A DNA stretch of 64,000 bases from Collinsella aerofaciens (lineage in GTDB: Bacteria > Actinomycetota > Coriobacteriia > Coriobacteriales > Coriobacteriaceae). The stretch lies in assembly GCF_015670745.1 (NCBI RefSeq), contig NZ_JADPCH010000013.1:1-64000 (forward strand), in the 5' to 3' direction. The first letter of the stretch is position 1, and every line of letters starts with the position of its first letter. The position numbers and the translations under genes were made by a program. The notes below the pieces were generated by a model that saw only the letters and a program-made list of their open reading frames with translations, was not told where the DNA came from and made no database searches. Below are positions 17,207 to 25,403 of this stretch, piece after piece.

Positions 17207-17905
17207 TTACAGATCGCGTGCTCGATAGACCTTGGTGCTGACAGTGCAGCTGATTGCACATAGCGCGAGGGCCAGTACGGCAATTCCTGCACACAGACAG
17301 CCAAGGACGGCAGGATCGGGATTCGCCCCGGCAATCGACATAAGCCAGTTGCTGATGGGGTTGGAGGAGCTCAGCGCTGCCATGGCAAGGCATCCGAGCA
17401 GGGCAAACAGGCCGACGGAAAGGCGCAGCGCCTCCATGTGTCCAAATCGAAAGAACAGCGGCTGTGCCAAAAACACCATCATGAGGGAAATGAGCATGGA
17501 CGCGGTCGAAGCGATTGTGATCTCAAAGACGGTCTGTCCCGTCGAGGGGATACCCGCGCTGTTGAAGAGCGGGATAGAGACGATGCTCAGAAGCGCGGCG
17601 GCGCACGCCATGACAGCCGAGAAGACAATGATGCTCAGGTAGCGTGCACAGATGATGTCTTTGCGCGAGATGGGCAGCGTTGCCCGATAGCGCTCCCATC
17701 CGTTTTGATTATCGAAGCCGGCCAGCGAACTCATGACCATGATGGGCGACATGGCACTTACCGCGCAGGCGCCGGCGCTCATACCAGAGTCACCGTCCGA
17801 TGCGTTGGCGAGGGTCAACACGACGAATATGAACAGGCCGACACCCGCGATGCTCGGGACGAGCGTGCGAACGATGGCGAGCTCGGACATAAAGGCGCGT
17901 TTCAT
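17207..17905 (-). CDS. ABC-2 type permease
   Basis: A 232-residue protein with about six hydrophobic segments (for example VPSIAGVGLFIFVVLTLA and ISLMMVFLAQPLFFRF) of the ABC-2 permease kind. Its ATG overlaps the stop of the upstream ATPase gene by four bases (ATGA), and it ends the GntR-ATPase-permease operon. The layout matches YtrA/YtrB/YtrC-like envelope-stress transporters. The substrate is unknown. The GluSer-poor extracytoplasmic loops carry no recognisable domain. Confidence 0.85.
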   Translation of the reverse strand: MKRAFMSELAIVRTLVPSIAGVGLFIFVVLTLANASDGDSGMSAGACAVSAMSPIMVMSSLAGFDNQNGWERYRATLPISRKDIICARYLSIIVFSAVMACAAALLSIVSIPLFNSAGIPSTGQTVFEITIASTASMLISLMMVFLAQPLFFRFGHMEALRLSVGLFALLGCLAMAALSSSNPISNWLMSIAGANPDPAVLGCLCAGIAVLALALCAISCTVSTKVYRARDL

Positions 17906-18783
17906 TTCGAAGCTCCTTTCAGCATGAGGCGCAGATAGTCATCAATGGTTGCCCGATCGCAGGGAATCTCGGGAAAGGCTTCGAGCGTATCGCGACGGTT
18001 GGGCACGAGCACGTCCACGCTATAGGCGTGGTGGGCGGCACGGGCGCCTTCGACGCAAGCCATGAGCTCGGACGCCTGTGCTTGGGTGCAGTGGGCGATG
18101 CCGGCGCGGTCGGTAATGTCCTCGCGCGGCAGGTCAAACACAATCGAGCCGTTATCGATGCAGATGACGCGGTCGGCGGCGCGATCGAGGTCGGACGTAA
18201 TATGGCTCGAGAGCAGCACGCTGCGCTGGCCGTCGGAAACAAAGGCGAGCAGCTCATCGAGCAGCTCCTCGCGCGCCATGGGATCGAGGCCCGCGGTGGC
18301 TTCGTCCAAAACGAGCAGCTTGGCATTGTGGCTGAGCGCGCAGGCGAGCTGCAGCTTCATGCCCATGCCGCGGGAGAGGTCCTTGACCTTCGTCTTGGGA
18401 TTGAGGCCAAATCGGTCGATGAATCCGGCGAACGTTTCGCAGCTCCACGTGGGATATGCCGGGCCTACGAGCCTCTCGACCTGGCCCACCTTGAGCGTGG
18501 AGGGGAAGGGACACGTGTCCAGGACGAGGCCGATGCGGGAGCGCAGGTGGCGCTGAGTCTCGTCGGGCGCGTCGGCGCCATAGCACTGCCCAAACAGGTG
18601 CACCTCGCCGGCATCGAGCTTTATAAGCCCGAGCGCGGCGCGAATGGTCGTTGTCTTGCCGGCGCCGTTTGCGCCCACAAAGCCGACGATCTGGCCGGGC
18701 TCTACGGCAAGCGTGACATCGCGTAGCGAAAAGCGGTCGCTCACGCGGCGCGATACACCTTTGAGTTCTAGCAAGGTTTGCAT
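17902..18783 (-). CDS. ABC transporter ATP-binding protein
   Basis: A 293-residue ATPase starting at ATG 18783 (AAAGG seven bases upstream). It has Walker A GANGAGKTTT, a Q-loop segment, the signature LSRGMGMKLQLACAL (degenerate LSGGQ), Walker B LLVLDEATAGLD and a switch His in SSHITSDLDRAAD. The LSRGM variant is common in bacitracin/ABC-2 exporters. The C-terminal 70 residues form a small extra domain. It pairs with the permease at 17207-17905 and lies 23 bases after the GntR regulator gene. Confidence 0.93.
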   Translation of the reverse strand: MQTLLELKGVSRRVSDRFSLRDVTLAVEPGQIVGFVGANGAGKTTTIRAALGLIKLDAGEVHLFGQCYGADAPDETQRHLRSRIGLVLDTCPFPSTLKVGQVERLVGPAYPTWSCETFAGFIDRFGLNPKTKVKDLSRGMGMKLQLACALSHNAKLLVLDEATAGLDPMAREELLDELLAFVSDGQRSVLLSSHITSDLDRAADRVICIDNGSIVFDLPREDITDRAGIAHCTQAQASELMACVEGARAAHHAYSVDVLVPNRRDTLEAFPEIPCDRATIDDYLRLMLKGASK

Positions 18784-18806
18784 GGCATAGCCTTTCTTGC
18801 AGATGG

Positions 18807-19187
18807 TTACTGCATGGTTTCGGGGGCTACAAGGTCGAGCATCTCGTGTAGTTTGCCGCGCGTGACGCCCAAGGCTTCGGCTTGGCTCGCCGCTTTCGCA
18901 AGCAGCTCCTCGATATGGCAGAGCTGGTTTTCGCGCAAGAGCTCCTGGTTGCCCTCGGCGACAAAACAGCCCTTGCCCTGCACGGTGCAGATAAACCCGA
19001 GCTGCTCCAGATCGGCGTAGGCGCGCTTGGTGGTGATGACGCTCACACCAAGATCGCTCGCGAGTGCACGGATGCTGGGGAGTTTGGCCCCCGCCGCGAG
19101 CGTGCCCGAAAGGATCTGAGCTTTGACTTGCGAGGCTATTTGCTCGTAGATGGGCTTGTCGCTCGAATTGGATAGGATGATGTCCAC
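18807..19187 (-). CDS. GntR/YtrA-family repressor
   Basis: A 126-residue regulator with an N-terminal GntR winged helix (KPIYEQIASQVKAQILSG, KLPSIRALASDLGVSVITTKRAY) and a short C-terminal helical tail, as in the YtrA subgroup. It is the first gene of the operon with an ABC ATPase and permease. A strong inverted repeat at 19215-19248, overlapping the likely -10, fits autoregulation. YtrA-type repressors typically respond to cell-wall antibiotics, but the inducer here is unknown. Confidence 0.92.
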   Translation of the reverse strand: MDIILSNSSDKPIYEQIASQVKAQILSGTLAAGAKLPSIRALASDLGVSVITTKRAYADLEQLGFICTVQGKGCFVAEGNQELLRENQLCHIEELLAKAASQAEALGVTRGKLHEMLDLVAPETMQ

Positions 19188-19214
19188 AGCGGCTCCTTAG
19201 CTGTTGGGCTATAC

Positions 19215-19248
19215 GTGTATATAACCGGTAAGCACAGTATATATACAC
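19215..19248 (-). promoter_or_regulatory. GntR-type operator and promoter
   Basis: Inverted repeat GTGTATATA and TATATATACAC separated by 14 bases, just upstream of the GntR start. On the minus strand a -10-like TATACT lies within it, 18 bases after TTGCGT. This is the expected position for YtrA-type autorepression. Confidence 0.7.
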
Positions 19249-19401
19249 TATGCACAGTTACGCAAGAGACAAATTCGGATTGGGCCGGCTGCCCGGCCCT
19301 GACTGATGAATTTGTCCTGATAGGTGCCCTAGATCGGGATTTCGCGGCTACAATAGTGCGGTTACAACGACGTAATGCACTCAATGCAAGAAAGGATCCG
19401 C

Positions 19402-21015
19402 ATGGCAAGCCTGTCGGATGAAATCTCGTCGCGCCGCACATTCGCGATCATCAGCCACCCGGACGCCGGTAAGACCACACTTACCGAGAAGCTGCTGCTC
19501 TATACCGGCAGCATCCAGACCGCCGGCTCGGTCAAGGGCAAGAGCTCGGCCAAGCATGCCGTCTCGGACTGGATGGACATCGAGAAGGAGCGCGGTATTT
19601 CCGTTACCTCCTCGGTGCTGCAGTTCACCTACAACGGCGCCTGCGTCAATATCCTCGATACCCCCGGCCACCAGGACTTCTCGGAGGATACCTACCGTAC
19701 CCTTATGGCCGCCGACGCCGCGGTCATGGTCGTCGATGGCGCCAAGGGCGTCGAGGCCCAGACCAAAAAGCTCTTTAAGGTCTGTACGCTGCGCCACATT
19801 CCCATCTTCACCTTTGTGAACAAGCTCGACCACGAGGCTCGCGATCCGTTTGAGCTCATGGAAGAGATCGAGAACGTCCTGGGCATCAATACGTATCCCA
19901 TGAACTGGCCGATCGGCAGCGGTCGCAACTTCCGCGGCGTGTTCGATCGTCAGACCCGTCGCGTTATCGCCTTTGAGGGCGACGGCCACGCCAACGCCAC
20001 CAAGAAGGTCGCCGAGATCGAGGCCGAGCTGGGCGATCCTGCCATGGATGAGCTCATCGGCGAGGAGAACCACAAGAACCTGATGGACGACATCGAGCTG
20101 CTCGATGGTGCCGGCGACGAGCTCGACTTGGATGCCGTGGCCTGCGGCAAGCTGAGCCCGGCGTTCTTTGGCTCGGCGCTCACCAACTTTGGCGTGGAGC
20201 CCTTCCTTAAGGAGTTCCTGCGTCTGGCCCCGACGCCGCGCGCCTATACCGATACGCTCACCAGCGAGCCGGTCGATCCCTGCCGCGATGACTTTAGCGG
20301 CTTTGTGTTTAAGATCCAGGCCAATATGGACAAGAACCACCGCGACCGCATCGCCTTTGTGCGCATTTGCTCGGGCAAGTTCGAGCGTGGCATGGACGCC
20401 TTCCACGTGCAGGGCAACCGCAAGCTCAAGCTTGCTACGGGCACGTCGATGATGGCCGATGACCGCGCCATCGTGGACGAGGCGTACGCGGGCGATATCG
20501 TGGGCCTGTTCGATCCGGGTATCTTTAGCATCGGCGACACCGTGTGTTCCGGCAAGCGCCACGTGCAGTATCCGCAGATTCCGACGTTTGCCCCCGAGAT
20601 GTTCGCCCGCATTACGCAGGTCGACACGCTCAAGCGCAAGCAGTTTGTCAAGGGTATGGAGGAGCTTGCCCAGGAGGGCGCCATCCAGATTTTCCGCGAG
20701 CTGGGTGCCGGCATGGAGAGCGTCATCGTGGGCGTGGTCGGCGTGCTGCAGTTTGAGGTGCTCGAGCGCCGTCTCAAGGCCGAGTACCGTGTTGAGGTTC
20801 GTCGCCAGCCGCTGCCCTATACGGACATCCGCTGGATCCAGAATGACCCCGACACCATCGATATCCCGGGCCTTTCGCTCACGCGCGACACCCTGCGCGT
20901 CGAGGACATGCGCGGCGGTAAGCTGCTGCTGTTCACGAGCCCGTGGAACGTGGATTGGGCAACTGACCACAACCCCGACCTTATCCTGTCGGAGTTTGGC
21001 AACGTGGCCTTTTAA
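19402..21015 (+). CDS. prfC: Peptide chain release factor 3
   Basis: A 537-residue translational GTPase that recycles RF1/RF2 from the ribosome after termination. Start ATG 19402 follows AAAGGATCCGC. G1 is SHPDAGKTTLTEK, followed by the RF3-specific stretch SVKGKSSAKHAVSDWMDIEKERGISV, G3 DTPGHQDFSEDTYRTL, G4 FVNKLD and the C-terminal region ADEFLxxF-type PYTDIRWI and GKLLLFTSPWNVDW. The RF3-type C-terminus (ending in a divergent domain rather than the EF-G domain IV) distinguishes it from EF-G. It is full length and appears monocistronic. Confidence 0.97.
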   Translation: MASLSDEISSRRTFAIISHPDAGKTTLTEKLLLYTGSIQTAGSVKGKSSAKHAVSDWMDIEKERGISVTSSVLQFTYNGACVNILDTPGHQDFSEDTYRTLMAADAAVMVVDGAKGVEAQTKKLFKVCTLRHIPIFTFVNKLDHEARDPFELMEEIENVLGINTYPMNWPIGSGRNFRGVFDRQTRRVIAFEGDGHANATKKVAEIEAELGDPAMDELIGEENHKNLMDDIELLDGAGDELDLDAVACGKLSPAFFGSALTNFGVEPFLKEFLRLAPTPRAYTDTLTSEPVDPCRDDFSGFVFKIQANMDKNHRDRIAFVRICSGKFERGMDAFHVQGNRKLKLATGTSMMADDRAIVDEAYAGDIVGLFDPGIFSIGDTVCSGKRHVQYPQIPTFAPEMFARITQVDTLKRKQFVKGMEELAQEGAIQIFRELGAGMESVIVGVVGVLQFEVLERRLKAEYRVEVRRQPLPYTDIRWIQNDPDTIDIPGLSLTRDTLRVEDMRGGKLLLFTSPWNVDWATDHNPDLILSEFGNVAF

Positions 21016-21171
21016 CGCATCGGCGCGGTGGCCCTGCGGGGCTGCCGCGCCATTTACTTGCCTGATGCCGTGTGAGCGGCTATCATACCCACCGTCGTCT
21101 CAAGACCGTGACGTCCGAGCAGTTCGGGTCCGATATCCTGCTCGTTAAACCTAAAACCAAAGGAGTACATA

Positions 21172-21894
21172 ATGATCAAGAAGGTCATGGAGGACTACAA
21201 GGTCCTGTTGCGGAGCATTCCCGCGGCAACGGTTTCGCTGTTTTTCGTGAGCGTCATCATGATGAACCTGCTGGCCAACAAAGAGCTCATCAGCCTGCCG
21301 TATCTGGCACTCGATTGCGGCTTTGTGGTGAGCTGGGTTTCGTTTTTGTGCCAGGACATGATCTGTAAGCGCTTTGGCGCCAAGGCATCCATCAAAATCT
21401 CTATCCTCGCGCTGTTGGTCAACCTGGCCGTGAGCCTGTGCTTTTGGGCATGCTCGCTCACGCCTGGCATGTGGGGCGCCTACTACGACACGGGTATGAT
21501 CGAGGTCAACACCGCCCTTAACGCCACCATCGGCGGCACCTGGTACGTGGTGCTGGGCTCTTCGTTGGCAATGCTCGTTTCTGCCGTGGTTAACTCCACG
21601 CTCAACCAGTCGCTCGGCCGCATGCTCAAAAAGAATAACTTTGCGAGCTTCGCCTTCCGCTCCTATGTGTCCACGGGTGTTGGCCAGTTTATCGACAACT
21701 TGGTCTTTGCCATTGTGGTGAGCCACACGTTCTTTGGTTGGACCTGGGTGCAGGTCCTTATGTGCTCGCTGACCGGCGCTGTTGCCGAGCTGCTGTGCGA
21801 GGTTTTCCTGAGCCCCGTGGGCTACAAGGTCGTGCGCGGCTGGGAGCGCGAGAATGTGGGCTCCGAGTACCTCGAGCGCCACGCAACCGCCTAA
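21172..21894 (+). CDS. VUT-family (QueT/YhhQ-like) transporter
   Basis: A 240-residue, six-helix membrane protein of the VUT family (COG1738). Diagnostic parts are MMNLLANKELISLPYLALD, WVSFLCQDMICKRFGAKAS, and the late FIDNLVFAIVVSH. Relatives import queuosine precursors such as preQ1 or preQ0; others may carry other vitamins. The start has AAAGGAG upstream. The SDR gene follows nine bases after the stop, so the two are probably one transcript. The 5' leader can form a six-base-pair stem (GAGCAG/CTGCTC) at about 21117-21146, but I cannot match it to a known preQ1 riboswitch. Confidence 0.85.
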   Translation: MIKKVMEDYKVLLRSIPAATVSLFFVSVIMMNLLANKELISLPYLALDCGFVVSWVSFLCQDMICKRFGAKASIKISILALLVNLAVSLCFWACSLTPGMWGAYYDTGMIEVNTALNATIGGTWYVVLGSSLAMLVSAVVNSTLNQSLGRMLKKNNFASFAFRSYVSTGVGQFIDNLVFAIVVSHTFFGWTWVQVLMCSLTGAVAELLCEVFLSPVGYKVVRGWERENVGSEYLERHATA

Positions 21895-21903
21895 GGAGCA
21901 AGT

Positions 21904-22584
21904 ATGCGGGTTTTGATCACGGGTGCTTCGGGCGGTATCGGAGCCGCATGCGTGCAACGATTTTTGGACGAGGGCCACGAGGTCGTGGGCTTTGATTTGC
22001 TACCGGCGGCGATCAAACACGAGCGCTACCGCCATCTGATCGTTGATGTTCGCAAGCCGGACGCGTTTCCAGACGATCTTGAACCCCAGGTGATCGTGAA
22101 CGTTGCCGGTACGCAGGATTCGGCTGACGACATCGCCGCCAACCTGTATGGCACCATCAACGTGACCGAGCGCTACGCCTTTGCGGGGGAGGGGCTTGCC
22201 GCCAAGCCGGCGCCGGCTATCAAATCCGTGGTCAATGTGGGGTCGGCGAGCGGGCATACGGGATCGGAGTTTCCTGCCTATGCTGCCAGCAAGGGCGGCG
22301 TTATCGCCTACACCAAGAACCTTGCAAACCGCCTGGCACCGCAGGCCATTGCCAACAGTGTGGACCCGGGCGGCGTTATCACGCCGCTCAACCGTTGCGT
22401 GATGGAAGACGAACACCTGTGGAACCAGATTATGGAGCTCACGCCGCTTAAGCGCTGGGCCACCGCCCAAGAGATCGCCGAGTGGATCTACTTTGTGGGC
22501 GTGACCAACCGGTTTATGACCGGGCAGAGTCTGCTAATCGATGGCGGCGAGGCCGGCCGCACACAATTTATTTGGCCCGAATAG
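21904..22584 (+). CDS. Short-chain dehydrogenase/reductase
   Basis: A 226-residue classical SDR. The cofactor-binding glycine motif is TGASGGIG (residues 7-14), the NAG-equivalent is VNVAG, the active site is Ser in NVGSASGHTG and YAASKGG (Tyr/Lys), followed by VDPGGVITPL and the C-terminal LIDGGEAG. It reduces or oxidises a hydroxyl/keto substrate with NAD(P); the substrate is not evident. In gut Coriobacteria such enzymes include hydroxysteroid dehydrogenases, but nothing here identifies it as one. The ATG follows AAGGAGCAAGT, nine bases after the VUT gene's stop. Confidence 0.88.
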   Translation: MRVLITGASGGIGAACVQRFLDEGHEVVGFDLLPAAIKHERYRHLIVDVRKPDAFPDDLEPQVIVNVAGTQDSADDIAANLYGTINVTERYAFAGEGLAAKPAPAIKSVVNVGSASGHTGSEFPAYAASKGGVIAYTKNLANRLAPQAIANSVDPGGVITPLNRCVMEDEHLWNQIMELTPLKRWATAQEIAEWIYFVGVTNRFMTGQSLLIDGGEAGRTQFIWPE

Positions 22585-22587
22585 GAA

Positions 22588-22621
22588 ATGCGCCCGATGG
22601 AAAGCCGTCGGGCGCATTTTT
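22588..22621. terminator. Bidirectional intrinsic terminator
   Basis: A perfect ten-base-pair stem (ATGCGCCCGA / TCGGGCGCAT) followed by a T run on the plus strand, between the convergent SDR and uracil-DNA glycosylase genes. Confidence 0.9.
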
Positions 22622-22634
22622 GATGTATCGATTG

Positions 22635-23360
22635 TTAGCCGAGGCAAGTCCAGTTGACGGGGGTCGAGTCGTGCTGTTCGAGTAGCCGATTGGCTGCCGA
22701 GAAGGGGCGTGATCCCATAAAGGCGGGGAGTACTGCCGTGGCACGGTTGGCCGAAAGCGGCGAGGGGTGCGTGGATGCCAGGCAGAACTTGCCGGTTGCC
22801 TTGCCCGCACCGATCGCGGCGAGCTTGCCTTCGACCATCTGCTGGGCAAAGCGGCCCCATGCCAAAAAGACAACCGACTGGGGCAGCCTACAGCAGCGCT
22901 CGATGATGTAGTCGGTGAGTGTGCTCCAGCCCAGCTTGGCGTGCGAGTTCGCGGCATGCTCGCGCACGGTGAGCGTAGTGTTGAGAAGCAGGACGCCCTG
23001 TTGTGCCCATGGTGTTAGATCTCCCGTGGCGGGAATGGGACAACCCAGATCAGCTTTGAGTTCCTTATAGATGTTGCGCAGGCTCGGCGGCAACTTGGTT
23101 TGCGTCGCGGGGACCGAGAACGACAGTCCCATTGCCTGGTTGGGTCCGTGATAGGGGTCCTGACCCAAGATGACAACTTTGACCTGGTCGGCCGGCGTGT
23201 AGGCGAGGGCATTGAGGATGTCGTCTTGTGCCGGGTAGATGGTCTGCTCGGCACGCAAAAGGGCGATACGCTCGAGCAGCTGGTTCGTAGTGTCACGTAC
23301 CGGCAGCGGCGCATCGCCCAACCAAGTTGCTATGTTGCGGTCGCGGGTCGCGGCGTCCAT
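22635..23360 (-). CDS. ung: Uracil-DNA glycosylase
   Basis: A 241-residue family-1 uracil-DNA glycosylase that excises uracil from DNA. Catalytic motif one is GQDPYHGPNQAMGLSFSV (Asp activates water), the uracil-binding motif LLLNTTLTVREH, and the DNA-intercalation loop HPSPLSANRA (catalytic His). Length is normal for Ung. The ATG follows AAAGGAGCCCC. It ends at a bidirectional terminator. Confidence 0.97.
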   Translation of the reverse strand: MDAATRDRNIATWLGDAPLPVRDTTNQLLERIALLRAEQTIYPAQDDILNALAYTPADQVKVVILGQDPYHGPNQAMGLSFSVPATQTKLPPSLRNIYKELKADLGCPIPATGDLTPWAQQGVLLLNTTLTVREHAANSHAKLGWSTLTDYIIERCCRLPQSVVFLAWGRFAQQMVEGKLAAIGAGKATGKFCLASTHPSPLSANRATAVLPAFMGSRPFSAANRLLEQHDSTPVNWTCLG

Positions 23361-23448
23361 GGGGCTCCTTTACGTCAGATGCTCTGCTGGCATCTATTGT
23401 AAAGGCGCACCGGTTGCCTTTATGCCGCGGCTGTATGAAGAGTGGGGT

Positions 23449-24351
23449 CTACGAGACGTGCTCGGGCGCTCCTGCCATGCGAGCCTGTCCATGTGCGCGG
23501 AGGCGCGGAAGCTCGACGGTTGCCACCATGACGCCGGTGAGGATGAGGGCGGCGCCAAAGAAGGCGATGGGGCTCAGGACCTCGCCGACCAGGAAGAACG
23601 AAAAGACGGCGGAGCATACCGGCTCGAGCGAGAAGGCGAAACCGGTGGTCTCGGCAGGCACGTGGGGCTGCACGAGTGTCTGGGTGATAAAGCCGTAGGC
23701 AGAGCAGATGAGTGCGAGCGCGACGACGACCGCGATTTCGCCCGGCGTGCTGGGAAGCGTGAAGCCGCCAAAGGTGAATGCCGCGACGCCCGAGAACAAA
23801 CCGCCAAAGCCTAGCTGCCAAACGCCCAGAGCCAGCGGATCGACTTCTTCGACAAAGCGCTTGGCCACGATAATGTGGCTGGCATAGATAAAGGCCGAGA
23901 GCAGCATGATGATCGCGCCGGGATTCAGGCTGGTAAAGTCGGCGCCCGAGAGCAGCAGCATGCCGCAGGTGACGATAGTCGTGCCGATGAGCACCTTGCG
24001 CTCGGGGGCGCGGCGCAGCAGGGCGGCGTTGGCAAACGGCACGATCACGACCGTCAGGCTCTGCAAAAAGCCGGCAGTGGAGGCAGAAGTGAGGCTGGAG
24101 CCCAGACACATGCAGGTGAGCTCGGTTGCCATAATGGCGCCGATGATGGCGGCACGGACCATAAGGTCGCGGTTAATGCGCAACGCGTGCTTGTGGAAGA
24201 GCAGCAGGCAGACCACAAAGGCGATGATGCAGCGTAGCGCGACGATGCTCGTGGCGTTCATGCTGTCCATGCCGATCTTCATGAGGGGATACGAAAAGCC
24301 CCATGCGACGGGAACGGAAAATGAGAGCGCGATTGCTTTTTTGCGATCCAT
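23449..24351 (-). CDS. DMT/EamA-family transporter
   Basis: A 300-residue protein with ten predicted membrane helices in two EamA repeats (VAWGFSYPLMKIGMD; FVVCLLLFHK; and FSLEPVCSAVFSFFLVGEVLSPIAFFGAALIL). Such drug/metabolite transporters export amino acids or related metabolites. The start follows AAGGAGTCCC. It diverges from a LysR regulator (24510-25376), a common arrangement in which the regulator controls the exporter. A second LysR/DMT pair with the same layout lies at 58265-60152. Confidence 0.9.
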   Translation of the reverse strand: MDRKKAIALSFSVPVAWGFSYPLMKIGMDSMNATSIVALRCIIAFVVCLLLFHKHALRINRDLMVRAAIIGAIMATELTCMCLGSSLTSASTAGFLQSLTVVIVPFANAALLRRAPERKVLIGTTIVTCGMLLLSGADFTSLNPGAIIMLLSAFIYASHIIVAKRFVEEVDPLALGVWQLGFGGLFSGVAAFTFGGFTLPSTPGEIAVVVALALICSAYGFITQTLVQPHVPAETTGFAFSLEPVCSAVFSFFLVGEVLSPIAFFGAALILTGVMVATVELPRLRAHGQARMAGAPEHVS

Positions 24352-24431
24352 GGGACTCCTTTTGTTACAGAACGGTTACGCAAAAAGGATTCTGCTCCCA
24401 GATGTGGATGTAGTAAAGCGAATGTATCTTC

Positions 24432-24450
24432 AGTATGATTAAGAAATACT
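24432..24450. promoter_or_regulatory. Candidate LysR box between DMT and LysR genes
   Basis: AGTAT and ATACT separated by nine bases (outer dyad of 19), in the divergent intergenic region. The dyad is consistent with a LysR-type site, but it is short. Confidence 0.4.
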
Positions 24451-24509
24451 AATGTAGGCAGAAAAAGCGCTGGCAAAACGTTTTACGGCTGCATTGATGT
24501 GGAGGCACG

Positions 24510-25376
24510 ATGGCATCGCGGTATCAGATTGTTTGTATGGTGGTCGATTGCGGCAGCCTGAAACGTGCGGCCGACGAGCTGGGCTATACGCAAAGCGCGG
24601 TGAGCCAGGCCGTCAAGGCGCTCGAGCGCGAGCTGGGCACCACGCTTATCGAGCGCGGTAAGCAGGGTGTTTCGCTTACGCGCGACGGTAAACAATATCT
24701 GCCGTACCTGCGCCAGATTGTGACTGCCGAGGCCGAGCTCGAGGGCAAGCGCCAGGAGCTGCTGGGACTTTCGTCGACTGATATTCGCATCGCGACGTTT
24801 ACCAACGTGAGTCGAACCGTGTTGCCGCGTGTGATCCGCGACTTTGGGGCCTTGCACCCGGGCGTACGTTTTACCCTCAAGCAGGGCGATTACACGCGCA
24901 ACGCTCAATGGGTGCACGACGGCGTAGTGGATTTTTGCTTTACGGCACGCGGGTTTACCGCGGGGCTCGAGAAGCGCGTGGTCTATCACGACGAGCTGGT
25001 GGCGCTGTTGCCTGTCGCGCATCCGCTGACGGCAAAGGAAAAGGTGACACTCGCCGACCTGGCGTCCGAGCCGTTTGTGCTGCTGGATGAGGGCGAACAG
25101 AGCCTAGTGCTCGATGCGTTTGCGGCGCATGGGCTGTCGCCGCACGTGACGAGCGAGGTCACTGACGACTACACCATCATGGCGATGGTGGAGGAGGGCC
25201 TAGGCGTGAGCATGCTCTACCGTCGTACTGTGGAGGGCATGCGGGCCGATATTCGCGTACGTCCCATCGTGCACGCCCCCTCGCGCGACGTAGTGGCAGC
25301 TTGGCGCAGTTGGGACACCATGCCCATCGCCACGAGGCACTTTATCGACTATATGAGCTCGCATATTGTCAATTAA
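24510..25376 (+). CDS. LysR-family regulator
   Basis: A 288-residue LysR-type protein: N-terminal helix-turn-helix (LKRAADELGYTQSAVSQAVKALE), a linker helix, and a periplasmic-binding-protein-like effector domain (ADLASEPFVLLDEG, DDYTIMAMVEEGLGVSML). The effector-domain motif is nearly repeated in the second LysR at 59295 (DDYAIMAMVEDGLGVSIL), so the two are paralogs. It starts with GTGGAGGCACG before ATG. It is divergent from the DMT transporter, its likely target. Confidence 0.92.
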   Translation: MASRYQIVCMVVDCGSLKRAADELGYTQSAVSQAVKALERELGTTLIERGKQGVSLTRDGKQYLPYLRQIVTAEAELEGKRQELLGLSSTDIRIATFTNVSRTVLPRVIRDFGALHPGVRFTLKQGDYTRNAQWVHDGVVDFCFTARGFTAGLEKRVVYHDELVALLPVAHPLTAKEKVTLADLASEPFVLLDEGEQSLVLDAFAAHGLSPHVTSEVTDDYTIMAMVEEGLGVSMLYRRTVEGMRADIRVRPIVHAPSRDVVAAWRSWDTMPIATRHFIDYMSSHIVN

Positions 25377-25403
25377 TGACTGGCGTGGCGTTGAGTGCGG
25401 TGT

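Noticed and set aside
19381-20970. A 529-codon open frame antisense to release factor 3
   Set aside because: It lies fully opposite prfC, has no ribosome site or family motif, and long antisense frames are expected at this GC content. The frames opposite kup (55851-57353), the C-S lyase (12559-13773) and the TetM-like gene (31381-32814) were rejected for the same reason.
21016-21171. A preQ1 riboswitch upstream of the VUT transporter
   Set aside because: A GAGCAG/CTGCTC stem and an A-rich tail are present, but the loop and the conserved tail of preQ1-I, -II or -III classes are not matched. Left as an unnamed leader hairpin.
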